Below are positions 44,682-53,243 of a DNA stretch of 64,000 nucleotides, in pieces (within the stretch, counting starts at the first letter, position 1; every line of letters begins with the position of its first letter). Source of the DNA: Chryseobacterium sp. KACC 21268 (lineage in GTDB: Bacteria > Bacteroidota > Bacteroidia > Flavobacteriales > Weeksellaceae); NCBI GenBank assembly GCA_028736075.1, contig CP117875.1, positions 3,534,001 through 3,598,000 of the forward strand, read 5' to 3'. The notes beneath the pieces were generated by a model, which was not told where the DNA came from, searched no databases, and worked only from the letters and a program-made list of their open reading frames with translations. A program made the translations under genes and the position numbers.

Positions 44682-46208
44682 TTAATTGGCTAAAATATTT
44701 CCTGTCATTTCCTCTGGAATATCGACGCCCATCACTTTCAAAATGGTTGGTGCAACGTCGCCCAATTTTCCTGGTGTCAAATTCCAGGTATGTTCTTTGT
44801 CCATCACGATGAACGGAACCAAGTTGGTGGAGTGTTGCGTGTTTGGAGAACCATCTGGATTGATCATCACATCCGAGTTTCCGTGGTCGGCCAAGATGAA
44901 AACCGCATAACCATTGTCGTAAGCCGTAGTTGCCACTTTTTGGATACACTCGTCCACCACTTCTGCTGCTTTGACTGCCGCAGAGAAAACGCCTGTGTGA
45001 CCTACCATATCTGTGTTTGCAAAATTAAGAACAACAAAGTCTGCTGTTCCTTTTTCCAATTCTGGAACAATTGAGTTTGTGATGTCGTAAGCGGACATTT
45101 CTGGCTTCAAATCGTAGGTTGCCACGTCTTTCGGACTTGGGCAAAGCAATCTTCTTTCCTGAACAAATTCTGCCTCGCGACCGCCTGAGAAGAAAAACGT
45201 CACGTGTGGATATTTTTCTGTTTCAGCAATTCTGATCTGGGATTTGCCTGCAGATTCCAAAACTTCGCCCATTGTTTTCTGAAGAACGTTCTCATCGAAA
45301 ACAACTTTTACATTTTGGAAAGATTTATCATAGTTTGTCAAAGTCACATAATACAGATCCAGTTTTTTCATTCCATATTCTGGGAAGTCGTGTTGCGTCA
45401 AAACTTCTGTGATTTCGCGACCTCTGTCTGTACGGAAATTGAAGGAAATCACAACATCGTGGTCTTCAATCTTACCAATCGGAAAATGGTTTTGAATCGC
45501 TACAATCGGTTGGATGAACTCATCCGTCACATCTTCATTATAAGAATCCTGAATTGACTGTACAAAATCTTTGCTCTCTCTCCCAACGCCGTTTACCATC
45601 AGGTCATACGCCAACTTCACGCGCTCCCAACGTCTGTCTCTGTCCATCGCGTAATAACGACCAATCAAAGAAGCCAGTTTTCCCGTGGTTGAATTCATAT
45701 GCGCCAAAAGTTCCTCTATGAAGCCTTTTCCAGATTTTGGGTCGCAATCTCTTCCGTCTGTGAAAGCGTGAACGAAGACATTTTTGTCCAATCCAAACTC
45801 GTGCGCGGCGGTCAATAAGCCTTTCAAGTGATTGATATGGGAATGCACACCACCGTTGGAAACCAAACCGATGAAATGTACTTTTTTATTGTTTGCTCTT
45901 GCATATTCGAAAGCGTTTTGGATGACGTGCTCTCTGCCGAGACTTCCCGTTTCCACCGCCATATTCAGTCTTACCAGATTTTGGTAAACGACTCTTCCGG
46001 CGCCAAGATTCATATGTCCAACCTCGGAATTTCCCATTTGTCCAGCGGGAAGACCAACGGCCAAACCACTTGCCTCGAGGGTTGTACTTGGAAAAGTTTG
46101 AAGGGCATAATCTATAAAAGGCGTTTTGGCTTGTTTGAGAGCGGAAACTTCGTCATTAAGACCGATTCCCCAGCCGTCTAATATTGCAAGGATTGCTTTT
46201 TTTGACAT
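44682..46208 (-). CDS. gpmI: 2,3-bisphosphoglycerate-independent phosphoglycerate mutase
   Basis: Glycolytic enzyme of 508 residues that interconverts 3- and 2-phosphoglycerate using two Mn ions. The N-terminal metal site is KAILAILDGWGIG, and the phospho-Ser lies in MGNSEVGHMNLGAGRVVYQ. VHAFTDGRDCDPKSG, GRYYAMDRDRRWERVKLAYD, NFRTDRGREI, and near the C-terminus NFANTDMVGHTG and ILADHGNSDVMI supply the other ligands. The size is normal. It has its own -7 box (TAAATTTG at 46232-46239) and terminator. Confidence 0.97.
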   Translation of the reverse strand: MSKKAILAILDGWGIGLNDEVSALKQAKTPFIDYALQTFPSTTLEASGLAVGLPAGQMGNSEVGHMNLGAGRVVYQNLVRLNMAVETGSLGREHVIQNAFEYARANNKKVHFIGLVSNGGVHSHINHLKGLLTAAHEFGLDKNVFVHAFTDGRDCDPKSGKGFIEELLAHMNSTTGKLASLIGRYYAMDRDRRWERVKLAYDLMVNGVGRESKDFVQSIQDSYNEDVTDEFIQPIVAIQNHFPIGKIEDHDVVISFNFRTDRGREITEVLTQHDFPEYGMKKLDLYYVTLTNYDKSFQNVKVVFDENVLQKTMGEVLESAGKSQIRIAETEKYPHVTFFFSGGREAEFVQERRLLCPSPKDVATYDLKPEMSAYDITNSIVPELEKGTADFVVLNFANTDMVGHTGVFSAAVKAAEVVDECIQKVATTAYDNGYAVFILADHGNSDVMINPDGSPNTQHSTNLVPFIVMDKEHTWNLTPGKLGDVAPTILKVMGVDIPEEMTGNILAN

Positions 46209-46231
46209 TTTGATTTCTTATTTTGTTTATA

Positions 46232-46239
46232 CAAATTTA
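46232..46239 (-). promoter_or_regulatory. gpmI -7 box
   Basis: The minus strand reads TAAATTTG, an exact match, 23 nt before the ATG at 46208. Confidence 0.6.
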
Positions 46240-46340
46240 CGAAATGGAATGGGGAATGGGGAATTTTGGTGGGTGTTTTTTTGGTTTAGATAAATTAATA
46301 CGAACTCAGGTTAAATAACAAAAAAAATGAAGATTAAAAA

Positions 46341-46820
46341 TTAGTGACTGTTAGATGGAGTTCGAGTGTTAGAGGAAACCCCTTTAAACATTAAATTGTT
46401 TTCATTTCCAATTTGAATAATAAAAATAGAATCATTCTTATGTTCAATTTTAATTGGCAAATATTTACCCGCCTTATCTTTATATGTAATGTTAGCTATT
46501 TTAAAATCATCATTTGTATCTATACTATCTTTTAAAATTATAATTTTCTCTTTTCCTTCTATAATGTCTAAAGAATGTATTATTAACTCATAATTATCTA
46601 CATAATTGAAATACCTTTCATCATTGTATGTAAACTTTCTCGTTTCAATTTTTTTATTTCTCTGTTTGTAAAAATCCTTTTCTCCATTAGATATTCTAAA
46701 TTCTAAATCAAAATCTTTATCATCTATGTTTGGATTATAATACGAATAAACAATTAGACCAATAATCATCAATAAAATAATTACTGAAACATACTTCGTA
46801 TACTTTTTTTTCATTTTCAT
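46341..46820 (-). CDS. Membrane-anchored hypothetical protein, AT-rich gene
   Basis: A 159-residue protein of unknown function. One N-terminal transmembrane helix (VSVIILLMIIGLIVYSYY, about 11-28) is followed by a polar beta-rich domain with many Lys, Asn, Ile and Asp (RKFTYNDERYFNYVDNYELIIHSLDI, IKIEHKNDSIFIIQIGNEN). The gene is noticeably more AT-rich than its neighbours and stands alone, which suggests recent acquisition. The nearby start could be M1 or M3; I keep the longer. Confidence 0.65.
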   Translation of the reverse strand: MKMKKKYTKYVSVIILLMIIGLIVYSYYNPNIDDKDFDLEFRISNGEKDFYKQRNKKIETRKFTYNDERYFNYVDNYELIIHSLDIIEGKEKIIILKDSIDTNDDFKIANITYKDKAGKYLPIKIEHKNDSIFIIQIGNENNLMFKGVSSNTRTPSNSH

Positions 46821-47070
46821 ATATTCAATATCGAATCAGGTATTATTAAGTTTTGAGTAAAAATTTTGAGCATAATTATTCAAAAATGAAATAAAAAGTA
46901 AAGTGTTTTCACTGTATCCATTGTTTAGTTTTGAAACTATTGGCAACATTCAAATATAAATATTATTCAAATACAAACTATATCTTAACTTTCAAAACAC
47001 AATTCCCCTCCACATCTTTCCCACAATAATAAATATCACTACCTTTAAAACCCTTATTTAAATTGACATA

Positions 47071-47403
47071 ATGGACTTGAGAGACCAACTGAAAAACCTT
47101 TTCCCGCAACACGATGAGCAGGATTTTGAAATGCCCGATGAAGAAAAAGAAAACTTCAAACAGAAAGAACCGCTCGTTTGCAAATTCGAGAAGAAAGGCA
47201 GAAACGGAAAACCTGTCACCATCATAGAAGGCTGGGAAGGCGACGACGAAGGCCTGAAAGAAATCTCCAAAAAAATCAAAACAAAACTCGGCATCGGTGG
47301 CTCAGAAAAAGATGGCGTCATCATCATCCAAGGCGACAACCGCGACAAAATAATGACCATCCTAAAAGAAATGGGCTACAAAACAAAACGTGTCGGCGGT
47401 TGA
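47071..47403 (+). CDS. SUI1/eIF1-family translation factor (YciH-like)
   Basis: A 110-residue cytoplasmic protein of the SUI1 family, related to eukaryotic eIF1 and E. coli YciH, which affects start-codon choice. The SUI1 core spans about 35-110: LVCKFEKKGRNGKPVTIIEGWEGDDEGLKEISKKIKTKLGIGG, then GVIIIQGDNRDKIMTILKEMGYK. The first 30 residues are an acidic N-terminal helix. It is a single gene, followed by an intergenic stretch with degenerate GGCACAAAG inverted repeats. Confidence 0.91.
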   Translation: MDLRDQLKNLFPQHDEQDFEMPDEEKENFKQKEPLVCKFEKKGRNGKPVTIIEGWEGDDEGLKEISKKIKTKLGIGGSEKDGVIIIQGDNRDKIMTILKEMGYKTKRVGG

Positions 47404-47632
47404 TTTATAAATGATGAATGATAGGTGATGAATGATTTTTGCTTTGTGGGTTAAACACAGAGGCACAAAGATTTTTCACAATCAATCACTCTTTAAGACA
47501 CAAGGAAAATCTTTGATTTTTTCATTATTAGCGAAGCTAAACTTTGTGCCTTAAAACACAAGACATTCATCAAAAAACCTTGTGCCTCCGTGTAATTTTC
47601 CAATCCTCCAATCTTCTAGAAAAAACGTCCTT
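47404..47632. repeat. Gap with degenerate GGCACAAAG inverted repeats
   Basis: A short gap with the imperfect inverted pair ACAGAGGCACAAAG (near 47457) and CTTTGTGCC/CTTGTGCCTCCGTG (near 47551 and 47578). Related strings (CACAAAG, CACAAGGC) follow at 48815-48845. No gene is seen. Confidence 0.5.
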
Positions 47633-48808
47633 TTGAAACAAATCCCTGATAATCAAATCATCATAATAGGCGCTGGTCCTGCGGGATTGATGGCGTCACA
47701 AATCCTTGCTGAGAAAGGCTTCAAAGTTCAAATCTTTGAGCAAAACAAAGCTTCGGGAAGGAAATTTCTGGTCGCAGGAAATGGCGGTTTCAACCTGACG
47801 CACAGTGAGGAATTAGAATCTTTTATCGAAAAATATGATGCGCCGGAAATTCGGGAGATTGTCAAATGTTTTGATAATAAAAAGGTGGTGGATTGGCTTT
47901 CTGACTTGGGAATTACAACTTATGTTGGAAGTTCTGGAAAGATTTTTCCTACTAAGAATTTCAAGCCGATTCAGGTTTTGAAAGCTTGGTTGGACAGGTT
48001 GGAGCAATTGGGCGTCGCGATTCATTACGAGCATACTTTTATTGATTTTGACGAGAATTCTGTGACCGTTAAAAATAAAGATAACGAACTTAAAGTTGAC
48101 TATTCAAAATTAATTTTGGCGATCGGTGGCGGTTCTTGGAAAAAGACTGGTTCTGATGCGAAATGGATTGAGATTTTAAAATCAAAAAACATTGAAATCA
48201 CACCTTTGGAATCTGCAAATTCCGGTTTTAATACGGATTCTAAATTTCATCAACTGCAAGGTCAATATCTTAAAAACATAAGAGTTTCTTTTGAGGGAAA
48301 TGATAAAATCGGTGAAGTGGTTTTTACAAAATATGGGATTGAGGGAAGTCCGATTTATTATCTGAATCGCTTCACGAGAAAACACGATTTTCCATTAATC
48401 ATCAACATCGATTTAAAACCAAATCTCTCAGAAGCTGAAATCCTCGAACAATTAAACGGAACAGAAAAAATAAGTCAGGTTTTGAAACGTAAATTAAAAC
48501 TCTCGACAACAGCGCTCAATCTTCTGAAAACTTTAGACAAAGAAAGCTACACGGACATTGAGAATCTATCCAAAACAATCAAAAAGTTCCCGATAGAAAT
48601 TCTAAGCTACCGACCAATCGACGAAGTGATTTCGACTTCTGGCGGTGTTCCATTTTCAGAATTGAATCAGAAACTTGAGCTAAATAAATTCCCCAAAATT
48701 TTCTGCGCCGGCGAAATGATAGATTGGGAAGCACCTACTGGCGGTTATCTTTTGCAGGCTTGCTTCAGCACGGGATTTTTTGTGGCAGATGAAATTGCGA
48801 AGTCGTAA
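47633..48808 (+). CDS. FAD-dependent oxidoreductase, HI0933/YhiN family
   Basis: A flavoprotein of 391 residues of the HI0933 family, function not established. The Rossmann FAD motif is at the start (IIIIGAGPAGLMASQILAEKG), followed by FEQNKASGRKFLVAGNGGFNLTHSE, the family signature, and a C-terminal SGGVPFSELN with FCAGEMIDWEAPTGGYLLQACFSTG. I start at TTG 47633: the frame stays open back to GTG 47582, but that stretch (GTGCCTCCGTG) matches the intergenic repeat and does not look coding. No ATG fits. Confidence 0.87.
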   Translation: MKQIPDNQIIIIGAGPAGLMASQILAEKGFKVQIFEQNKASGRKFLVAGNGGFNLTHSEELESFIEKYDAPEIREIVKCFDNKKVVDWLSDLGITTYVGSSGKIFPTKNFKPIQVLKAWLDRLEQLGVAIHYEHTFIDFDENSVTVKNKDNELKVDYSKLILAIGGGSWKKTGSDAKWIEILKSKNIEITPLESANSGFNTDSKFHQLQGQYLKNIRVSFEGNDKIGEVVFTKYGIEGSPIYYLNRFTRKHDFPLIINIDLKPNLSEAEILEQLNGTEKISQVLKRKLKLSTTALNLLKTLDKESYTDIENLSKTIKKFPIEILSYRPIDEVISTSGGVPFSELNQKLELNKFPKIFCAGEMIDWEAPTGGYLLQACFSTGFFVADEIAKS

Positions 48809-49050
48809 CCACAAAGAGCACAAAGTTTTTCACAAGGCGCACAAAATCTATCTCAAATCATTTTGAGCTTTAATGTATTACAATCTGAGAAAGACTTTAA
48901 TTACGATTTAATAAAAACTAAATTAAAGCTTTTATGACTTTTGTGGTTGCAAGTGGAGAATTTTGTTAACTTTAAAACCTTTTTAATTTCAAAAATTAGT
49001 ACCTATTACAATCATTAATTTTTTAATCTTTTAAATTATAAATCAACAAT

Positions 49051-49905
49051 ATGATCAACAAATTAGCAGATTCCGAACTGGTCTTAAACGACGACGGAAG
49101 TGTTTATCACCTTAATCTTCTTCCTGAAGACCTTGCCGAAAAAGTAATCTTGGTGGGCGATCCGGACAGGGTTCCAAAAGTTTCAAAGTATTTCGACACG
49201 ATTGACGTCAAAAAGAATAAAAGAGAATTTTACACCCACACCGGAACTTTGCGTGGCGAAAAAATTACCGTGATGTCCACCGGAATTGGGACTGAGAATA
49301 TCGATATCGTGATGAATGAGCTGGATGCTTTGGTCAATATCGATTTGAAGGCGAAGGAATTCAAGACGGAACATAAGGCTTTGGAACTTTTTCGTTTGGG
49401 AACTTGCGGAAGTGTGAATCCGGACATTGAGGTGAATAATATGTTGGTGACAGAAAATGTGGTAGGTCTTGACGGACTTTTGCATTTCTATCAGGATTAC
49501 GCCTTTGAAAATGAATTCAGCAAAAACTTCTTGGCAAAATTCCCTTACGAGAAGATCAAACCAATGTTGTATTTCTCAGATTGGGCAGAAGATATCTCTG
49601 ATTATTACGCCGATGCAAAATACAGAGGAAACACCGCTACTTTCCCAGGATTCTACGCACCACAAGGTCGTCAGTTAAGATTAAAAGCTTTGGATGACCA
49701 ATTCCTAGAAACATTGAATGACCTTGGCGTTTCCAACTTCGAAATGGAAACTTCAGCAATCTACGGCCTTTCAAAGTTGCTAGGCCACAAAGCTTTGACC
49801 GTCAACTGTGTCATCGCCAACAGAAGACGAGGCGAATTTGCAAGCGACCACCACGCATCGGAGAAAATGATGATCGAGTGGGTTCTGGAGAGAATCATTA
49901 AATAG
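49051..49905 (+). CDS. Nucleoside phosphorylase (uridine/purine phosphorylase family)
   Basis: A cytoplasmic enzyme of 284 residues that cleaves nucleosides with phosphate for salvage. The phosphate-binding loop VILVGDPDRVPKVSKYF is near the N-terminus. MSTGIGTENIDIVMNEL, then LFRLGTCGSVNPDI (the family GTCG/S motif), and NFEMETSAIYGLSKLLG, which holds the Met-Glu of the ribose site, are all present. Substrate choice between uridine and purines cannot be settled from sequence alone, though the sequence reads closest to the uridine phosphorylase branch. Confidence 0.9.
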   Translation: MINKLADSELVLNDDGSVYHLNLLPEDLAEKVILVGDPDRVPKVSKYFDTIDVKKNKREFYTHTGTLRGEKITVMSTGIGTENIDIVMNELDALVNIDLKAKEFKTEHKALELFRLGTCGSVNPDIEVNNMLVTENVVGLDGLLHFYQDYAFENEFSKNFLAKFPYEKIKPMLYFSDWAEDISDYYADAKYRGNTATFPGFYAPQGRQLRLKALDDQFLETLNDLGVSNFEMETSAIYGLSKLLGHKALTVNCVIANRRRGEFASDHHASEKMMIEWVLERIIK

Positions 49906-49934
49906 AAATTAGAGCTTAGACTTTAGATATTAGA

Positions 49935-49966
49935 AAGCAACATCCATAAAGGTGTTGCTTTTTTCG
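49935..49966 (+). terminator. Terminator of the nucleoside phosphorylase gene
   Basis: The stem AAAGCAACA with TGTTGCTTT has a 10-nt loop and is followed by six T. Confidence 0.87.
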
Positions 49967-50082
49967 TATTTGGTTTTATTTATAATTACTTTAACGTTCG
50001 TTAAGATTTTGCGGCATTCAAATTGAATAATTGATAGTATCAAATCAAATTTTTCAATTTTTAACTCACAAAATAAATTATT

Positions 50083-50421
50083 ATGAGCACTCAAGATCAA
50101 AATTATAACGACGCAGAAAGAGCAGTAAACAAAACAGAAAACTCATTAGAGAACGCTGCAGACAAAACAAAAAACACGGTCAATGAATATGCTGACAAAG
50201 CAAGAAATTACATTGATGAGCAAAAAAGAAAAAATGAAGAACCAACAAGAGATGGTTTCTTCGAAAATCTAAAAGCCAGTGCATCTGAAGCTTGGGAAGA
50301 TACAAAAGACTTCGCAGAAAAAGCTTGGGACAGCACAAAAGATACAGCCTCTGACGCTTGGGAAAAAACCAAGGATGCTAGCGAAGACGTAAAAGCAGAA
50401 GTTAGAAAAGCAACGAATTAG
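50083..50421 (+). CDS. LEA-like hydrophilic stress protein
   Basis: A 112-residue, highly charged protein without hydrophobic segments. It is made of repeats resembling the 11-residue LEA group-3 repeat: AWEDTKDFAEK, AWDSTKDTASD and AWEKTKDASED, with Lys/Glu/Ala/Thr alternation that would form an amphipathic helix when dried or bound to membrane. Cys is absent. Such proteins protect against desiccation or other stress in bacteria. The gene is alone between two terminators. Confidence 0.82.
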   Translation: MSTQDQNYNDAERAVNKTENSLENAADKTKNTVNEYADKARNYIDEQKRKNEEPTRDGFFENLKASASEAWEDTKDFAEKAWDSTKDTASDAWEKTKDASEDVKAEVRKATN

Positions 50422-50450
50422 TTTTAAGTTAGTAATAGTTTTTCAAAACG

Positions 50451-50487
50451 AAAGGAGAAGACATTTATCACGTCTTCTCCTTTTTAT
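50451..50487 (+). terminator. Terminator of the LEA-like gene
   Basis: A 12-bp stem, AAAGGAGAAGAC with GTCTTCTCCTTT, has a 9-nt loop followed by T. Confidence 0.92.
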
Positions 50488-50489
50488 TT

Positions 50490-50497
50490 TATATTTG
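50490..50497 (+). promoter_or_regulatory. -7 box of the M28 peptidase gene
   Basis: TATATTTG is an exact match, 19 nt before the ATG at 50517 and just after the previous terminator. Confidence 0.65.
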
Positions 50498-50516
50498 CAC
50501 TTTATTAAGATGTAAA

Positions 50517-51677
50517 ATGAAAAACTTACTTTTCTCCATATTATTCGCAGGAATATTTGCAAATTCTCAAACATTCAATCAGAATTACGCCGATGTCAGC
50601 AATTTGGTCTCACAAACCAACGTCAACACGTACTTGCAAGAGTTTGAAGGTTTGGGCGTAAAAACCACAGGCTCTCCCGCCAACAACAATGCCTACAATT
50701 GGCTGAAGAATAAGTATCTCTCTTTCGGATATTCAGAATCGGAAATCACGAGAGACAATTTTACTTACAGCGGTAATTCTACCTCCAACCTTATTGTCAC
50801 AAAAACAGGAACCAAATATCCGAATACCTACATCATCGTTTGTGGTCACTACGACACGATCACAGGAACAGGAACCAATGACAACGGAAGCGGCGTTTCA
50901 GTCATTCTCGAAGTTGCCCGTCTTTTGAAAAACGTCAATACCGAGTATTCCATCAAGTTCATCAATTTCTCTGGCGAAGAGCAAGGTCTGCTGGGTTCCG
51001 CACATTATGTTTCAAATGTTGTGAACACCACCAATCCGAAAATGAACATCCGCCTCGTCCTCAACATCGATGAAGTCGGGGGCATCAAAGGACAGACCAA
51101 CGATACGATCACTTGCGAAAGAGACGAGTCCAGCAATCCTAGCGCCAACAACGCGGCTTCCAATACTTTCACGCAACAATTGATGAATTGCGTCACGCTT
51201 TATTCTACTTTGAAGACCAATCTCAGTTACGCTTACGCCTCAGATTATATGCCGTTCCAAGCCAACGGAGAAATTATCACAGGTTTGTTCGAGTACAACG
51301 AAACACCTTACGCACACACGGCAAACGATACTTACGCAAATCTAGATCCGGTCTACATCTACAAAATCGCAAAAGCCACAGTCGGCGCGGTCCAACATTT
51401 CGCGGTTGCTGGCCAAACTTTGGACACTTGCACGCCAAAAGAGATTGCGATGAGTTTCAGATTCTACCCAAATCCAGCAAAGGATTATCTCCAACTCGAA
51501 TTCCTGAACAGCAAAACCCAACGTTTCACCTTTACCGTCACAGATTTTGAAGGCAAGACCTTGAGCAAGACAGAAAATCAAACCAGAATCAACATTTCAT
51601 CACTTCCAAAAGGGATCTACTTGGGAACTTTTAAAGTCGAAGATCAGGTGATCACCAAGAAGATCATTGTAGAATAA
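50517..51677 (+). CDS. M28 family metallopeptidase with T9SS sorting domain
   Basis: Secreted zinc aminopeptidase-type enzyme of 386 residues. A signal peptide ends at residue 18 (FANSQ). The zinc-binding and catalytic segments of the M28 clan MH fold are visible: VCGHYDT, TGTNDNGSGVSV, NFSGEEQGLLGSAHY, NIDEVGG and, in the C-terminal half, ETPYAHTANDT. The last 70 residues are a T9SS type A sorting domain (FRFYPNPAKDYLQLEF, RINISSLPKGIYLGTF). It likely trims peptides outside the cell. A stem-loop repeat (copy 3) follows it. Confidence 0.92.
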   Translation: MKNLLFSILFAGIFANSQTFNQNYADVSNLVSQTNVNTYLQEFEGLGVKTTGSPANNNAYNWLKNKYLSFGYSESEITRDNFTYSGNSTSNLIVTKTGTKYPNTYIIVCGHYDTITGTGTNDNGSGVSVILEVARLLKNVNTEYSIKFINFSGEEQGLLGSAHYVSNVVNTTNPKMNIRLVLNIDEVGGIKGQTNDTITCERDESSNPSANNAASNTFTQQLMNCVTLYSTLKTNLSYAYASDYMPFQANGEIITGLFEYNETPYAHTANDTYANLDPVYIYKIAKATVGAVQHFAVAGQTLDTCTPKEIAMSFRFYPNPAKDYLQLEFLNSKTQRFTFTVTDFEGKTLSKTENQTRINISSLPKGIYLGTFKVEDQVITKKIIVE

Positions 51678-51708
51678 AATTACCACCTTTTAAGTTCGAA
51701 ATGATTTG

Positions 51709-51832
51709 GGCAATCCCCTCGCCTAGCCTTTGCCACAGCTAGGGTCGCGCTATCCGCTATTATCTTTTTCTGCCCTCACATTCCCCGGGCCATAGAAAAA
51801 GGATAACCGCTACTATCGCTATTGCAAGGCCG
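51709..51832 (-). repeat. Stem-loop interspersed repeat, copy 3
   Basis: Read on the minus strand it runs GCGATAGTAGCGGTTATCC, a stem of about CTTTTTC/GAAAAAG with a roughly 20-nt interior, then ATAGCGGATAGCGCGACC. The ends match copies 1 and 2 but the middle differs, so the element is a family with a variable core. It lies 31 bp after the M28 stop codon. Confidence 0.6.
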
Positions 51833-51934
51833 TTTTGTCGGAAATTTACACGTTCTCTTTTTTAGAACATTTCTACATTGCAATTTTCAGAATAAACAAT
51901 CATAATAATTTCGTATTACGAAATCAAAAATTTG

Positions 51935-51942
51935 TATCTTTG
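51935..51942 (+). promoter_or_regulatory. -7 box directly before the response regulator
   Basis: TATCTTTG, an exact TAnnTTTG, ends 5 nt before the ATG at 51948. If used, the message would be nearly leaderless. Confidence 0.55.
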
Positions 51943-51947
51943 CAACT

Positions 51948-53132
51948 ATGCAAAAAATCTTAATCGTAGAGGACGAAAAAGCAATATCCGGCGTTCTACA
52001 CAGTATTTTATCGGACGAACTTCCTGAATACCAATTCGAAATAGCCGAAGATGGTCTTGAGGGTTTCAAATTTATAGAGAAAGAAGATTTTGCTTTGGTA
52101 ATTTCTGATATCAAAATGCCAAAAATCTCCGGAACAGAACTTCTGAAACAAACTCTTGCCATCAAGCCAGAGACGACGTTCATCATGATCTCCGGACACG
52201 CAGATATTGATACTGCAGTTGGCTGCTTGAGAGAAGGCGCTTATGACTTCATCTCAAAACCAATCGATATCAACAGATTGATCACCAGTGTAAAAAATGC
52301 TTTGGACAAAGGCAATCTTCAAAAAGCAAACACCAATCTGAAGCAGGAAAACTCCCAGCTGAAGAAAAAAGTCAATAAAAAATACCAGATGATTGGGCAA
52401 TCGCCTGCACTTAAGAAGATCCAGGAAATCATCGACAAAGTAGCGGTTTCCGACGCAAGAGTTCTTGTGACCGGACCAAATGGCGCTGGTAAAGAATTGG
52501 TAGCTCACGCAATCCACTCCCAAAGTGAAAGATCCAGAGGACCAATGATCGAAGTGAACTGTGCGGCAATCCCATCAGAATTGATCGAAAGTGAATTGTT
52601 CGGTCACGTGAAAGGTTCTTTTACAGGCGCGATCAAAGATAAATCCGGAAAATTCGAGCAGGCAACTGGCGGAACTATTTTCTTGGACGAGATCGGTGAT
52701 ATGAGTTTGGTTGCTCAGGCAAAAGTGCTTAGAGCTTTGCAGGAAAGTAAAGTTTCTCCTGTAGGAAGCGACAAAGAGATCAAAGTAGATGTCCGTGTTA
52801 TCGCTGCAACCAACAAAAATTTAGCTAAAGAAATCGAGCAAGGAAAATTCCGTGAGGATTTGTACCACAGGCTTTCTGTGATCGAGATTAGTGTTCCCTC
52901 CCTTAATGACAGAGCGGAAGATATTCCATTGTTGGTAGAGCATTTCACCAATTCAATTGCTTCAGAAAACGGTTCTGCAGCTAAGAAATTCGATGACAAA
53001 GCAATCAAATCATTACAGCAATATGACTGGACCGGAAACATCCGTGAGCTTAGAAACGTTGTGGAAAGGTTGATCATCTTAGGTGCTGATCCTGTGACTG
53101 CTGACGACGTTGCTAGTTTTGTAAAGAAATAA
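51948..53132 (+). CDS. Sigma-54-type response regulator without DNA-binding tail
   Basis: A two-component regulator of 394 residues. The receiver (about 1-115) has the acidic site EDE and phospho-Asp54 (ISDIKMP), plus the Lys in SKPID. The AAA+ sigma-54 interaction domain follows: Walker A is GPNGAGKE (about 175-182), where many relatives have GESGTGKE; the loop GSFTGA (about 223-228) replaces the common GAFTGA; Walker B is GGTIFLDEIGD. It ends after WTGNIRELRNVVERLI and a short tail, with no Fis-type helix-turn-helix, which most NtrC proteins have. Confidence 0.9.
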   Translation: MQKILIVEDEKAISGVLHSILSDELPEYQFEIAEDGLEGFKFIEKEDFALVISDIKMPKISGTELLKQTLAIKPETTFIMISGHADIDTAVGCLREGAYDFISKPIDINRLITSVKNALDKGNLQKANTNLKQENSQLKKKVNKKYQMIGQSPALKKIQEIIDKVAVSDARVLVTGPNGAGKELVAHAIHSQSERSRGPMIEVNCAAIPSELIESELFGHVKGSFTGAIKDKSGKFEQATGGTIFLDEIGDMSLVAQAKVLRALQESKVSPVGSDKEIKVDVRVIAATNKNLAKEIEQGKFREDLYHRLSVIEISVPSLNDRAEDIPLLVEHFTNSIASENGSAAKKFDDKAIKSLQQYDWTGNIRELRNVVERLIILGADPVTADDVASFVKK

Positions 53133-53152
53133 ACTTAATTAAATATTATATT

Positions 53153-53182
53153 TAACCGCAGTTTATTCTGCGGTTTTTTTTT
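53153..53182 (+). terminator. Terminator of the response-regulator gene
   Basis: The stem AACCGCAG with CTGCGGTT has a 6-nt loop and is followed by a T run. Confidence 0.88.
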
Positions 53183-53243
53183 GGAAAAAAATGAGATTCT
53201 ATGCGGTAGAATTCTTCATTTAAAAATAAAATAAGATAAACAA

